Assembly: GCA_024760905.1 (NCBI GenBank)
Contig: CM045731.1
Coordinates: 24,741,001-24,805,000, forward strand
Length of the DNA stretch: 64,000 nucleotides
Source of the DNA: Plotosus lineatus
Lineage: Eukaryota > Chordata > Actinopteri > Siluriformes > Plotosidae
Reading direction: 5' to 3'
The notes below the pieces were generated by a model. It did no database searches, had not been told where the DNA came from, and saw nothing but the letters and a program-made list of their open reading frames with translations. The position numbers and the translations under genes were made by a program. Within the stretch, counting starts at the first letter, position 1, and each line of letters begins with the position of its first letter. Positions 36,881-47,852 of this stretch are shown here, one piece after another.

Positions 36881-38450
36881 GAGCAAACATGTGCTCTTCC
36901 AAGTTGTTTGTCTGCTTTGGTCCCCACCTGACACTCGGCTCTCCCCGGTGGTTCCTACAAGCTGTTTGCATGCAACAGTGGCCACACCTCAGGCAACAGC
37001 TTTGAAAGGCCAGTCGAAACAGGTAAGGGTAGCTGATGGATCGAAAACCCTCTGTGAGTTATGACTGGCCTATCTTTGCATGTGAAGACTGGACTTGGTG
37101 GTCTCTACAGGAGAAACTTCATGGTTCAATGACAATGAAGATGGAGAGAGCAAGATGAGTGAGGCATGTATGTTGGTCATTCCATCCAACAGTCATCTCG
37201 ACCAAGTATTGCGATTGGAAATAGATGGCTTTACACAAAAGCGAGGGGTCAACACAGCACAACCCATCCTCACTTTCAACAAACTAATCAGGCAAGTCAT
37301 CAGTCATCCTTCATCTCATCCCTTTATTTATACCCAAGCCCTGTGGTGATATGTGAGCCACAGTGACAGGTGTGGGTACACTGGCAGTCATAGCTACAGA
37401 CCTGCATAGAAGTGACTCAGGCCATAGGGTTATTCTTGTTCGACAGGAGTGGCGATAGAGTTCCACAGACGTACTGTATGACTGATTAAACAACACTTTT
37501 TAGGAACACGCTGCTTTTCTCCTTAGCATGAGGAAGGGGTAGAACAGGTACCCTAAGTGTTGCTGGCACCACTTCAACCTTGCCCTCATACCACAGCTGA
37601 TGGGAACCCGACATCAGTGGTCAAAATCCCAAGAAGCCAAACAATTGTTCCTCTCACACTTGGTGTATAGAATATACACAGACTCCTGACAAATCCCAGA
37701 AGAATGGCACTGGTGGCTACAGATCTTGGCAGATACAGAGCATTGATAGACTCATTAAGCAAGAATTGGCTTCCAGACAAAGACGAACTCTTGAAAAATT
37801 GGATCTGGCTATACCTCTTGGAAAGCAGGAGGAAGTGAAGAGCATTGAGGCTTGTGTTGGTTTTACAGTGAAAACAGCACGTGTCACTAAGATAGCTCCG
37901 ATTCTGAAGGGAGTGAATGTGACAGATGTTTGATCATGAAACTCCTGCTTGTGTGTGGGCAACAGCACCTTACCACTGTCATTGTCTATACTCCGACTAA
38001 TCTTACTTGGATGAAGTGAAGGCTAAGTTTTACAAGCGCCTTTCTGGCATTGCCACTGCTACAAAAGCTGATAACCTTATCTTCTCAGTGACATTAATGC
38101 TAGATTGGCTTTGACAACATTTCCTGGCATGGAGTGCTTGGAAAGCATGGTGTGGGCCACTGCAGAAGGAACAGGTTACTTCTGCGTAAGACCTGCACAA
38201 ACATGAACTTCTGATTAACAACTTCCTTCTCAACCTCCTCAAACCTTGATCAAGGGTTTTGCCTGAAAGCCAGTGTGGATTTCAGAAAGGGAATTCAACC
38301 CTCGAGATGGTATTTCCTGCAAGACAGCTGAAAATGATAGGACAGGAGCAGAATGCTGATTTGTTTTCCATCTATTTTGACTTGACCAGAGCCGTTGACA
38401 CTGTGAATAGAAAGTATGGATGTCCATGGAATTTAATTTCCTGCTTCACT
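36881..38450 (+). mobile_element. Degraded non-LTR retrotransposon with internal deletion
   Basis: Endonuclease-like pieces in shifting frames (V-I-V-Y-T-P-T-N near 37980, D-I-N-A-R-L near 38092), then directly the reverse transcriptase segment L-P-E-S-Q-C-G-F-Q-K-G-N-S-T (38254-38300) and S-I-Y-F-D-L-T-R-A-V-D-T-V-N-R (38370-38411). It is too worn to assign a clade. Confidence 0.7.
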
Positions 38451-38451
38451 C

Positions 38452-38573
38452 GATAAGGGTCAAGGGCAAAGGTGGGACAATTTGCACCATTTGCAGGATC
38501 TAAAAGTGTCAAGATAAGGGTCGAGGTCAATGATGAGACAATTCACACTATTTGCAAGATCTAAAGGCATGAA
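38452..38573 (+). repeat. 61-bp tandem duplication
   Basis: GATAAGGGTCAAGGGCAAAG (38452) and GATAAGGGTCGAGGTCAATG (38513) start two 61-bp units, each ending in ...GATCTAAA and a GT/CATGAA. Confidence 0.85.
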
Positions 38574-38578
38574 CTAAA

Positions 38579-38750
38579 CGGTTCCAGGACATTTGCTCAC
38601 AGGACATTTGCTCAAAGCACAAATTCTCACAACCTTAATGACAAAACGGACATTTGCTCACAATATAAAACATTTTGTTCAATTTTAACCCTAATCCTAT
38701 CCCTAACCCCTAACCCTAGACCTAAACCCTAACCCTAAACCCTAACCTTA

Positions 38751-38786
<36 letters not shown>

Positions 38787-38803
38787 CTAACCCTAACCCT
38801 ATC

Positions 38804-38847
<44 letters not shown>

Positions 38848-39041
38848 TGTATAATGAGTTAATTTAGCATTATGTATTTATAAGAAAAATAATTTTTATA
38901 ATAGATTGTGATCTTTTTGAATTATGCATTTATTAGAACAAAGAAAAAAAGATGTAGTGAGCAAATGTACATTTTTTTTCATTAAGGTTATGAACAATTG
39001 TCCTGAGAGCATTTGTCCTGTGAGCAAATTTCCGTGCACCG
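38579..39041. mobile_element. Inverted-repeat element enclosing telomere-type repeats
   Basis: The left arm (38579-38661) and right arm (38957-39041, inverted) match over about 85 bp, with ACATTTGCTCACAGGACA-like and ACCTTAATGA motifs. Between them is a (CCCTAA)n array. It looks like a non-autonomous transposon carrying telomere-like repeats. Confidence 0.6.
38687..38848. repeat. Interstitial telomeric repeat (CCCTAA)n
   Basis: About 25 units of CCCTAA, CCCTAAA and CCCCTAA, the vertebrate telomere sequence, inside the inverted-repeat element. Confidence 0.95.
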
Positions 39042-39223
39042 AACTCAACAATAGGCTTCAGATCATCAAGAACCTTTCCCTCCTTCCCCTTTTCCCCCTG
39101 GATGACAATGGTCCTCATTAAAGCCAACTGACAACACAAAAAAAGATAGTAGAAGTTACAAAGACATTCTGGGACATCCTACAAGCTTTAAGCATGTTAG
39201 CATAGACACAATAAGCAAGACAG

Positions 39224-39558
39224 TGGTGGTCTGGTGGTATAAGGCGCTGGATCACTGATCCCAAGGTTGGGGGTTTGAGTCCCACTCTCCACAAGGTTGT
39301 CACTGTCCCCCCAGTGCAGCTAACTGGGTTATCAAAGCGGGCCATGTCTCTCACTGTCTATGGTGTGAGGTTCAGGTAAAAGAACCATTGCTGACTTTCA
39401 TAAAGAGTAGCTGCAAAGCCATCAGCGTGTTTCTGTTCCCTTGCTAAAGGGTTGTGTCAGGAAGGGCATCCGACGTAAAAACCTATGCCAAATAAAACGT
39501 GCAAATCATTCGCTGTGGCGACCCCTGACAAAGGGGAAAAGACAAAAAGAAATCTCAG
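39224..39558 (+). repeat. tRNA-derived SINE, type-1 tail, full length
   Basis: Head CAGTGGTGGTCTGGTGGTAT, B box GGTTTGAGTCCC, body and CGCTGTGGCGACCCCTGACA tail. Confidence 0.88.
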
Positions 39559-39942
39559 CGTAGAAAAAAAATAAGCCTTTTCCTAAATTAACACATAAAA
39601 TAAACACATGTCAAGTTTTCAGTAATGTGGTTAGTACTGTTTAGCATGCATGCATCCCTGGTGTATTGGTGGATATCAGAAACCTGACTCGGTGGATAGT
39701 GGGGTCAATCTTTCCCCATAACCAATAGCAGGGTCAGTATTCATTTGAAAAGAAAGATCATGATGATGAAATACATTCTTTTATTATCCGAAAATATTCA
39801 TTCATTATTATGAATTAGTTACTATTATGAAACAAATTCCATTATTCTGAAATATGTATTCATGATTAGGAAAGATTACCATTTTTCAGAATTACTTTTT
39901 GTTTCATAATTACAGTTCTGTAATAATCCTGGAATGGACCTT
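39559..39942. other. Intergenic, no gene seen
   Basis: A/T-rich with repeated 'ATTATGAAA/ATTATTCTGAAAT' pieces at 39780-39900. Confidence 0.35.
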
Positions 39943-40303
39943 TTCTTTCTTTCTTTCTTTCTTTTATCCTTTTCGGATTTTTCCCGTTTTCCGGAGTCGC
40001 CACAGCGAATCATCTGATTCGCACATTTGATTTGGCATAGGTTTTTACGTCGGACACCCTTCCTGACACAACCCTTTAGCAAGGGACAGAAACACGCTGA
40101 CGGCTTTGCAGCTACTCTTTACGAAAGTCAGCAATGGTTCTTTTACATGAACCTCTCACCATAGACAGTGAGAGACATGGCCCGCCTTTGATAACCCAGT
40201 AAGCTGCACTGGGGGGACAGTGACAACCCTGTTGGGACTCGAACCCCCAACATTAGGATCAGCAATCCTGCACCCTATCCACGAGACCATCACTGCCCCT
40301 GGA
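39943..40303 (-). repeat. tRNA-derived SINE, type-1 tail, full length
   Basis: Inverted: (CTTT)n, TTTCCGGAGTCGCCACAGCG tail at the left, head GGGCAGTGATGGTCTCGTGG at the right. It faces the 39224 copy. Confidence 0.88.
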
Positions 40304-40619
40304 ATGGACCTGAAAGAGAAAAATATGTGGATGAATAAAGAAAAAGTTTTGTGAGATCCCGAGAAACTTTTACGAGATCTCACGAAACCTTTGCAGGGAC
40401 TTTAGTGACTTTTTCAAAAAACTTCTGGTCAAATTAATTCCGGCTCACTAACTTTATTCAATGCCATACCATCACGACATAATGGAATGCACACACCTGT
40501 GGGACTGGTCCTCCATGTTCCTTCTTGGGTCCCGTACATAATGTAGTTTTATGTACAAAGTAGATTTTTTTTTCATAAAACAATTTGTCACAAGAATAAT
40601 TTAATTAAAAAGCGATATC

Positions 40620-41290
40620 GCATAGAAATCTCACTTTACATAATAAACTCATGGGCAAAAGAAACTTATCACTTTTACACTGGCATTTGTGCTTCTACAG
40701 ATAACTGAACTAAGCAACACGTATTGAGAAAACATTCGCCAAAACACATTCTTCAGCCGAGTAGCAAGGCACAAGCCCGTGATTTAGCGAATTTCGTGCT
40801 GGCATGAAAACCAGTGGAAACAGCCTCAATGCAATGAACAGAAAGTTCTCATGCACAATTGTTGCATAAATACAGCTGTCCGACAGTGCAATCATGCAAT
40901 ATCAAAAAGCACACCAAAGAAATGCCAAGACTTTCACAGGAGGTACGCAACAGAGCCATTGGTATGGCCGATATGAGGGCTTCACAACGTCAGATCCACG
41001 TTTTGCTCTGGCCAGCACGATCTCCGGATAAGAATCCAATTGAGCACCTCTGGGATCACCTCGACAGACAGCTGAGACAACGACAGCGTCCACGTGCAAA
41101 TCGACAACAGCTGGAACAGGTTCTCTTGGATCAGGCGATTGACGTCATCAATGAGGAGACATGTACTAGCGTGTGCTTGGACAGTACCATATTCCGTTTT
41201 GAACACATCCTGTGAATGAATTCTCAATGTATTCATTTTCATTTCCACCCCCATGTCTTCTGACTGATTTCCTGAACACATGAATATTGA
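40620..41290 (+). mobile_element. Internally deleted Tc1/mariner element
   Basis: The plus strand at 40922-41215 joins a transposase start (M-P-R-L-S-Q-E-V-R-N-R-A-I-G-M, R-A-S-Q-R-Q-I) directly to its C-terminal part (W-P-A-R-S-P-D-K-N-P-I-E-H-L-W). The region with the two catalytic Asp is deleted; the catalytic Glu remains. Boundaries are approximate. Confidence 0.78.
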
Positions 41291-42054
41291 CTGGACATTG
41301 GCAAATGCGCTTAATGCTGTGTAAATGGTTTAATTTTCTAAAATATGCAACATTACAAACATCAAGAACTATCACTCCTTTGGGCAAAATTGCAATAATC
41401 AAGTCTTTGCTCATTTCAAAATTAAACTTTCTTTTTCTCACTCTTCCCAACCCTTCAATAGACTTCCTCACCAAGTTGAATACCACGCTTTTTAGATTCC
41501 TTTGGGATAATAAGCCCGACAAAATAAAACGGACGGTAGCTTGTACATCGGTTGCTGATGGAAGGCTTGGAATGACAGATATATTTAAGGATGTAGATGC
41601 TTTGAAAATAACATGGATAAGGAAACTAGTTTGTGCTGAATATGTACGGAAGTGGAAAAGCCATTTTTGTGAAGCCTGTCCACAATATGTAAATCTTTTA
41701 CCCTTTGGCAATGAATATCTTCACATTCTCCTTGATTCTTTACAAAATAGTTTTTGGAAAGATCCAATGAATGCTTTCACAAAGTATAGCGACACTACCA
41801 AGCCAAATACGTATGACGATGTTCTTAAGGAACCAATCCTGTACAACAGAAATATAACCATTGATGGTAGAACCTTAAGAAGTAAAAAGCTTTTAGAACC
41901 TGGCATTTTTAATATTTTTGCCTGCTTAATGATACAGAGGATTTTTTTAACCTTTGACCAGTTTTGTCATGTTTTCTTTAAGATGAACTTCTTACAGTTT
42001 CATGGAATTCTTAAAGCAGTGTGTAAATACGTACTGCAAAAGCCTTGGTATTAA
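41287..42054 (+). pseudogene. L1/Tx1-type LINE, C-terminal reverse transcriptase region
   Basis: A 256-codon open stretch with T-P-L-G-K-I-A-I-I-K-S-L, F-L-W-D-N-K-P-D-K-I-K-R and D-V-D-A-L-K-I-T-W-I-R-K, which follow the reverse transcriptase palm in L1/Tx1-type LINEs. The catalytic palm is not present. After a transposon insertion the same protein continues at 42492-42760. The C-terminal segment reads, in shifted frames, L-C-T-F-x-C-G-A-E-P-E, a Cys-containing end typical of these elements. Confidence 0.8.
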
Positions 42055-42489
42055 AAAGCATTTCTCTCTCTCTCTCTCGTGCACACTGTGGGCCACGCCC
42101 ACAAGATGTGAATTCAAAGCGCATTCCCTGCTTGACAAACTCAACTTTAATTTGATTCCTTGAGGGATCGGAATTCCAGATGAGCTCAAATGTGCCCACA
42201 TTTATTAAACATTTACTGAATTAAACAACTTAAAAAAACTAAACTAAAAACTAAAGAGTGACGCTTCCTTCTGTCTTGATCTGGGAGGCCAGCGGGGCGG
42301 GATGTTGAGAGACAGCCAATGAGAGCGCAACTCGCGTGTCGTGTGAAATTTTGATTGGCGCGTTTGAATTTTTAATTTCTTTTCGTAAGAGGGGGTTGTT
42401 TCGTATCTCGGGGTCGGAAACGCAAGAAAATGCTTTTCGTAACCCGGGGATTTCGTACACAGGGGTCTTCATAAGTTGGCGGCCGACTG
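42055..42489. mobile_element. Tigger-type element interrupting the L1/Tx1 LINE
   Basis: The right end ...GGCGGCCGACTG is followed by TA. The interior shares GGGAGGCCAGCGGGGCGGGATG with 29216 and 63032. The left end is not recognisable; 42055 is where LINE coding stops. Confidence 0.6.
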
Positions 42490-43100
42490 TACTTCCAATT
42501 AACAGATAATGAAAAATCAAAAGTTATTGAGAAATGGGAAAATGACATTTTACAAATATAAATTGGCTTAAGGTTTTTATGAAACCTTAAAAAACATTAG
42601 ATTTCAAACTAAGATGGCTGCAGTTCAGACTCCTTCACAGAATTCTACGTGTAAACACCTATCTGATTAAAATGAACATAGTTGATAGTAACTTATGTAC
42701 TTTCTTGTGGTGCAGAGCCTGAATAAACAGTTCATCTCTTTTGAAATTGCATGGAAACTAAAACATTTTGACAGAGTTTTTCTCATTGGCATGAAATGAA
42801 ATGTACACACTCGGGTAATACTGTATATATCTACAATGTGATTTGGTCCTTTTTGGGTGTTCACCTTCTTTCCACACTGATGATACGTTTGACTGAATAC
42901 TTTTACTTGTCAAATATCACATTTATAAATGCAAACTGCAGAAGCCAAGCCATCTTTACACTGTTTCAAAAAAATAATTAAAGTATTATTACTATGTAGA
43001 GAAAGTCAGATATTGTAATAAATCCAATATTAGTGAATTTGAAAGGAAATGGGCACTTTATATCCAACTTTGGATGATTAATATTTATCAATTTTAATAA
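42490..43100 (+). mobile_element. 3' part of the L1/Tx1 LINE
   Basis: Continuation of 41287-42054 with several stops, then an AT-rich untranslated end with no clear boundary. Confidence 0.6.
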
Positions 43101-43257
43101 TTAATAATCATAAGAGAACACATGGGAATGAATGGGCGAGTGAATGGTTTGTCTTCTTTATTTGTTAAAAAAAAATCCCGTCACAAAACTGATGCTTTGA
43201 CATTGTATGTTAACTTTACAGGAATAAAAAAATAAAAAAATAAATAATATATATCTT

Positions 43258-43540
43258 CTCCTTTCGGCTTTTCCCTTCAGGGGTCGCCACAGCGAATCAT
43301 CTGCCTCCATCTCACCCTATCCTTTGCATCTTCTCTTACACCAACTACCTTCATGTCCTCCTTCACCACATCCATGAATCGTCTCTTTGGTCTTCCTCTA
43401 GGCCTTCTGCCTGGTAGTTCCAACCTCAGCATCCGACTACCAATATACTCACTATTACTCCTCGGTACATGTCCAAACCATCTCAATCTAGCCTCTCCGA
43501 CTTTGTCTCCAAAAATGCAAGCGCGGGGGGGGGGGCCACA
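43258..43540 (-). mobile_element. 3' fragment of an RTE-type LINE
   Basis: Minus strand encodes M-R-W-F-G-H-V-P-R-S-N-S-E-Y-I and M-D-V-V-K-E-D-M-K-V, the same C-terminal end as the 24925 element, with the CCCTGAAGGGAAAAGCCGAAAGG tail at its left. Confidence 0.85.
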
Positions 43541-43646
43541 AACCAGTGTCTCTCCCTAACGCCGGTCCCGAGTTCGGATAAATACAGAGGGTTGCGTCAG
43601 GAAGGGCATCTGGCGTAAAACAAATGCCAAATAAAATATGCGAATC

Positions 43647-43648
<2 letters not shown>
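43541..43648 (+). repeat. RTE-type 3' tail in the opposite orientation
   Basis: AGGGTTGCGTCAGGAAGGGC ... AATATGCGAATCA, a segment equivalent to the SINE type-1 tail. It abuts the minus-strand RTE fragment. Confidence 0.7.
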
Positions 43649-43737
<89 letters not shown>

Positions 43738-44025
43738 TTCTGAGTAGATCCTTCCGTAGGAGAGTGCTCAATACTTTTTGGTAGAGCAAATAAACAAAAA
43801 TAAAAGGACAGGACAAAGACTTTCTATTGAAACTCCATTTATCACTACAGATCTGTTTCGAGGGGTGGTGAAACCATCCTCTCTCTTCAGGTGATTATAG
43901 AAGAATCTTCTTATATATTCCTCTATAATCACCTGAAGAGAGAGGATGGTTTCACCACCCCTCGAAACAGATCTGTAGTGATAAATGGAATTTCAATAGA
44001 AAGTCTTTGTCCTGTCCTTTTATTT

Positions 44026-44080
<55 letters not shown>
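43649..44080. repeat. Foldback element: long hairpin flanked by (TA)n
   Basis: (TA)n(GA)n at 43649-43734, arm 43795-43906, a loop of about 10 nt, the reverse-complement arm 43917-44028, and (TA)n at 44029-44080. The arms of about 112 bp differ at only about four positions. No TIR-transposase coding is visible. Confidence 0.85.
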
Positions 44081-44082
<2 letters not shown>

Positions 44083-44695
44083 GATAATGAATGAACTAAT
44101 GTCATTTTTATGAGCATTAATGTCGGTGATAAGTTTCTTTTGTGCATGAGTTTAAAAAGGTTTTTGACAGGGAGATGTACCAGTGGGTGTAACCTGAATA
44201 CTCATTGGTGGATCTTTCACCACTTGAGAAACATGTACAAACAATGGCAGGGCCAATGACGTGGTGAAAATTCTTCCACGTCATTGGGCAGGGCATTGAA
44301 ACTCTTAAACCCTTGTTCATAAGATGTAGTTCTCAGATGACTTTAGGTGAGATGTTTGTAGTTCTAACTCAGAATCTATGGTGGATTTTTCGATATAAAG
44401 CTTACACATTTACTTGGATATTTTTTGAGATTCTATGCTGCTCATGGACTTGACCTTTGTGAAACATTGCTAATGTTGTCAGATCAAATCCTATCCTGCA
44501 TTCTTAAGACAATTCGTTTACTTCACATCTACAAATACAAATCTGAAGAATTTACCCCGAGGTTACAAGAAGCTTTGTCCTGTGGAGTTCTGCCTCTACT
44601 GTGTTCCCATATTTAATCTATAGCTACATGAACGGTCCTGCGCATTTCCGAATGGTATAAAGATAATTTGTAGATATTTCAGAACAATGGAACTT
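44081..44695. other. Intergenic, no gene seen
   Basis: Contains short inverted pieces (CCAATGACGTGG / CCACGTCATTGG at 44250-44288) forming a small hairpin. No coding signal. Confidence 0.4.
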
Positions 44696-44699
44696 AAAA

Positions 44700-44850
44700 A
44701 AAAATTATTTATTAATTTGCCAAACTGCTTAATCTTAATATGGTCCCATAGAGACTGAAGCCTATCTCAGCTGACTTTGTTCAACACCAGAGTACACCCT
44801 GAACATCTTGCCAGCCAGTCCATCACATGCCCACACACACAAAACCATTA
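44700..44850 (-). repeat. Degraded LINE/SINE-type tail
   Basis: AACTGCTTAATCTTAATATG ... CAGAGTACACCCTGAACATC, the inverted tail seen in 24099 and 48989. Confidence 0.6.
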
Positions 44851-45484
44851 ATTTATAACCTTTATTGCAGGGAAGTCCCACTGAGACCAAGGTCTCTTTT
44901 GCAAGGAAGCCCTGAATACAACAGACTAAAGACACAGGCACAATTAAAATTAAAAGAATTACATACAATTGCAGACTAAAAGGGACAAAAATTTTTTTTA
45001 AGGAATTTTAAATAAGATATACGTAATAGAAAACATAAGGACGGTGAACAGAGAACAAGTCCAATGTTAAAACTAAAGATACGTCTGGTGTTGTGAAATA
45101 ACACACTAGGTTCTTCAAGGACTCAATTGGAGCTTTAGAGTGTTCTGGTATTTATTCCAAAAATAAGGTGCAAATGTGCTAAAAGGGAGGACAGCCCAGA
45201 GTTTTTCTAGTTCTGGGTACCATTATAAAAATCAAGCCTTGCAATCTGACATACTGGCTTCTGATTTTGATGGACAACAGCCTCGTGAGATATGAATGGA
45301 GTTTGCCAAGCAATGCTTAATAATTAAATAAAACACGATGGAACTTCCTTCTCAAATGAAGGGAAACCACTCCAATAAATTATACAAGGAACAATGATGA
45401 GTCTGGAAACCGTCGCCAGTGATGAAGTACAGTGCAATATAATATATTGTGTCCAAAGGTCTGAACGTTCTAGTAGAGGCATGC
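44851..45484. other. Intergenic, probable old repeat
   Basis: Begins TTTATTGCAGGGAAGTCCCA, a form I associate with dispersed fish repeats, but I cannot name it. No gene. Confidence 0.35.
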
Positions 45485-45595
45485 ATGTGCAGGGGTGGCC
45501 AACCAGTCACAGGCCAAAAGCCATATTATTTTACTGTGTTACTGCAAAGAGCCACATCATACACATGGGCACACAGGAACACCACCCATCCCTTT

Positions 45596-45656
<61 letters not shown>

Positions 45657-46480
45657 CTGCTCAGCCAGATTTATCGTAAATTCACACACCAACATAATAA
45701 AATACATCTTTGATGGTCAGAGTGCAACTGTGATTCAACAGCCGTGTTAATGTCCAATATTTTGTGTTGAGCAGTGTGACGGGACAGTTGGACGTCCGAT
45801 ACCACGCGTTTTAGTTTGTTGTTTTTAGGAGACAAGATTTCAACAATGTCGCTGAGGGATTTTATAACGAACTCTCCTTCATTGTATGGCGTTTTGGCCC
45901 ATGTAATATTCCAAGCCAGTTGGTACGATGCAAGCGTTACGGTCTCTGACTGTTTCGTAAATTTTTGGAAAAACTGTATCTGCTTTTCTGCCTGACTTTA
46001 CAAAGTCAACAACTTGTGCTTGTGAAGTTTAGTCCCTTTGGAACTTCCTGGTCAAGGTTATCATGCAGTGAGCTGAAGTGGTGCTGAAGATTTGAAGTTT
46101 TGAAATGCGCCAATGACGCCTGACATATAATGCAGAATGAATGGCTTTCCATTACATTCAACAATAACAAAAAAAACTCTCCAACTCTGTTAAAAATGTC
46201 TTTTGTTCATCTTCATATTTTCATTGTGCTGTGCATTGTACTGCCATTTTAAGAGCAAATTTGACACAAATTGTTTACTGAAATGATCTCGCCCATACAG
46301 TACTTTGAAGCGTTGCAGTATTTTCATCTCATGCACATAAGCATTTGTCAATAGAGTACAGTAATACCATATTGAACTCAAACGAAGCGAAAACGCACAT
46401 TAAAAAACACAAACTTCGATATGAATATAAGAGCCGCATAAAATAAGGCAAAGAGCCGCATGCGGCTCAGCACAAGTTAT
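45485..46480 (-). mobile_element. hAT (Charlie-like) transposon remnant
   Basis: Left end GCAGGGGTGGCCAACCAGTC is of hAT type. The minus strand at about 46160-45740 keeps fragments of a BED-zinc-finger-like start (G-K-P-F-I-L-H-Y-M-S-G-V-I-G-A-F-Q-N) and S-E-T-V-T-L-A-S-Y-Q-L-A-W, I-V-E-I-L-S, in the order found in hAT transposases of the GTF2IRD2/Charlie type. A (CA)n at 45597-45654 lies inside. Confidence 0.7.
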
Positions 46481-46783
46481 CCAGATTAATAAAGCCTCTG
46501 CGTGTGACTCGGAAGCCATGGGATGGCCACACCTGATGAGATGATATCACCGTAGTCAAATCATAGTAAAATTGAGAAGGAAAGCAGGACCTGGTTCCGT
46601 AAATAACCCCAATTTTCATTGTAATTTTCTTGGCAAGTTAGACCCGAGTTTTTAAAGAAAAGTCATGATCCAACCAAGATACTTCACCTCACTTCACTTA
46701 TCCCTTAACATCCAAGGATGTCGTTGGGGCACCTTCCTGGTGAGACTTGGGCTGATTTGGCCTGGCGGAGCCCATCCCTCTCC

Positions 46784-46985
46784 AGGTCGTAGAAACACGC
46801 TGACGGCTTTGCAGCCAACTCTTTACGAAAGTCAGCAATGTTTTTTTTTTACATGAACCTCTCACCATAGACAGTGAGAGACATGGCCTGCCTTTGATAA
46901 CCCGGTTAGCTGCACTGGGGGGCAGTGACAGACAGCCCTGCGGGGACTCGAACCCACAACCTTAGGATCAGTGATCCTGTGCCCA
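46784..46985 (-). repeat. SINE, 1484 family, tail missing
   Basis: Inverted body and head (AAACACGCTGACGGCTTTGC ... GGGACTCGAACCC ... ATCCTGTGCCC). It stops at the point where the type-1 and type-2 tails begin. Confidence 0.8.
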
Positions 46986-47021
46986 GCCAAGATACCCAAA
47001 TACTTAATCACTATAAATACT

Positions 47022-47060
47022 AAAAATACTACTACTACTACTACTACTACTAACAACAAC

Positions 47061-47104
<44 letters not shown>

Positions 47105-47127
47105 TAATAATGATAATAATAATAATG

Positions 47128-47160
<33 letters not shown>
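47022..47160. repeat. (ACT)n(AAC)n(AAT)n microsatellite
   Basis: Compound trinucleotide array 415 bp upstream of the amd1 TATA box. Confidence 0.96.
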
Positions 47161-47575
47161 TAATCACGCATGGGGGAGGGGTCATTTATGGAACTGTTCA
47201 GGGTGAACCCGCCTGTTTCCAAATCAGGCTGAGATAGCCTTCACCTACCCGCTACCTTAATGTGATTAAATGAGTAAGAAACTGTTTCGCAATATTGTTT
47301 TTCAAATTAATTTTGAGTCAGACGGAACTCCATCGCGATAACATCACCAACAGCCCATTCTCCTTCAATTCGGATTATGCAACCGTTTACTTTATTGACA
47401 GCAGGAAAATGCAATCAGAAGTAAACAGCAGTCATACCTCAACAACGATTGGCTCTTGTCTTTATGACGTGCGTTACTTGTTTTCATCTATTATGAATGT
47501 GCAAGGGGGCGGGTCCTGGTTTCCAATTGCTGGATTCTGTTTGGCTGAAATTGAAGTCGGGGAGAGCGTGTGCAG
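47161..47575 (+). promoter_or_regulatory. amd1: Region upstream of amd1, presumed proximal promoter
   Basis: Includes an inverted CCAAT at about 47447 and a GGGGGCGGG GC box at about 47505-47513, 65 bp before the TATA box. The promoter role is inferred from position. Confidence 0.5.
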
Positions 47576-47583
47576 TATAAAAG
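47576..47583 (+). promoter_or_regulatory. amd1 TATA box
   Basis: TATAAAAG in a moderately GC-rich stretch, 36-43 bp upstream of the uORF start. Mammalian AMD1 promoters are also TATA-containing. An inverted CCAAT (ATTGG) lies about 130 bp upstream, near 47447. The transcription start is expected near 47605. Confidence 0.8.
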
Positions 47584-47618
47584 ACTGTGCCCAGCAGTGA
47601 GACAGTGCTTTACACAGT

Positions 47619-47639
47619 ATGGCCGGCGATATTAGCTAG
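47619..47639 (+). CDS. amd1 upstream ORF encoding the hexapeptide MAGDIS
   Basis: The sequence reads ATG GCC GGC GAT ATT AGC TAG, that is M-A-G-D-I-S-stop. In mammals this exact uORF of AMD1 mRNA stalls ribosomes when polyamines are high and so represses amd1 translation. It begins 43 nt after the start of the TATA box. If transcription starts about 30 nt downstream of TATA, the uORF lies roughly 14 nt from the cap, the spacing known in mammals. It ends 213 nt before the main start codon. Peptide and position are seen directly; the polyamine response is inferred from the mammalian gene. Confidence 0.93.
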   Translation: MAGDIS

Positions 47640-47852
47640 CATTCGCTCACGGTTATTCTCTGTAAAAGGGGAAAGTCAGTGAAAGACGTTAAAGAAGACA
47701 TCACCCAACTAAGAAATATAACACCAAGGCCCAAGACTCAAAGACTTGTAACATTAAGCTTGTAAAAAAAAAAAAAAAAAAAGGCAAAGGACTTTGAGTT
47801 GGAGGTGAAATCAAAAATATTTTTTTGATTTCTGTCTGTTTGTTGTGTCACG

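Noticed and set aside
46971..47237. Poly-Asn / poly-Ile frames
   Set aside because: Products of the (AAT)n microsatellite.
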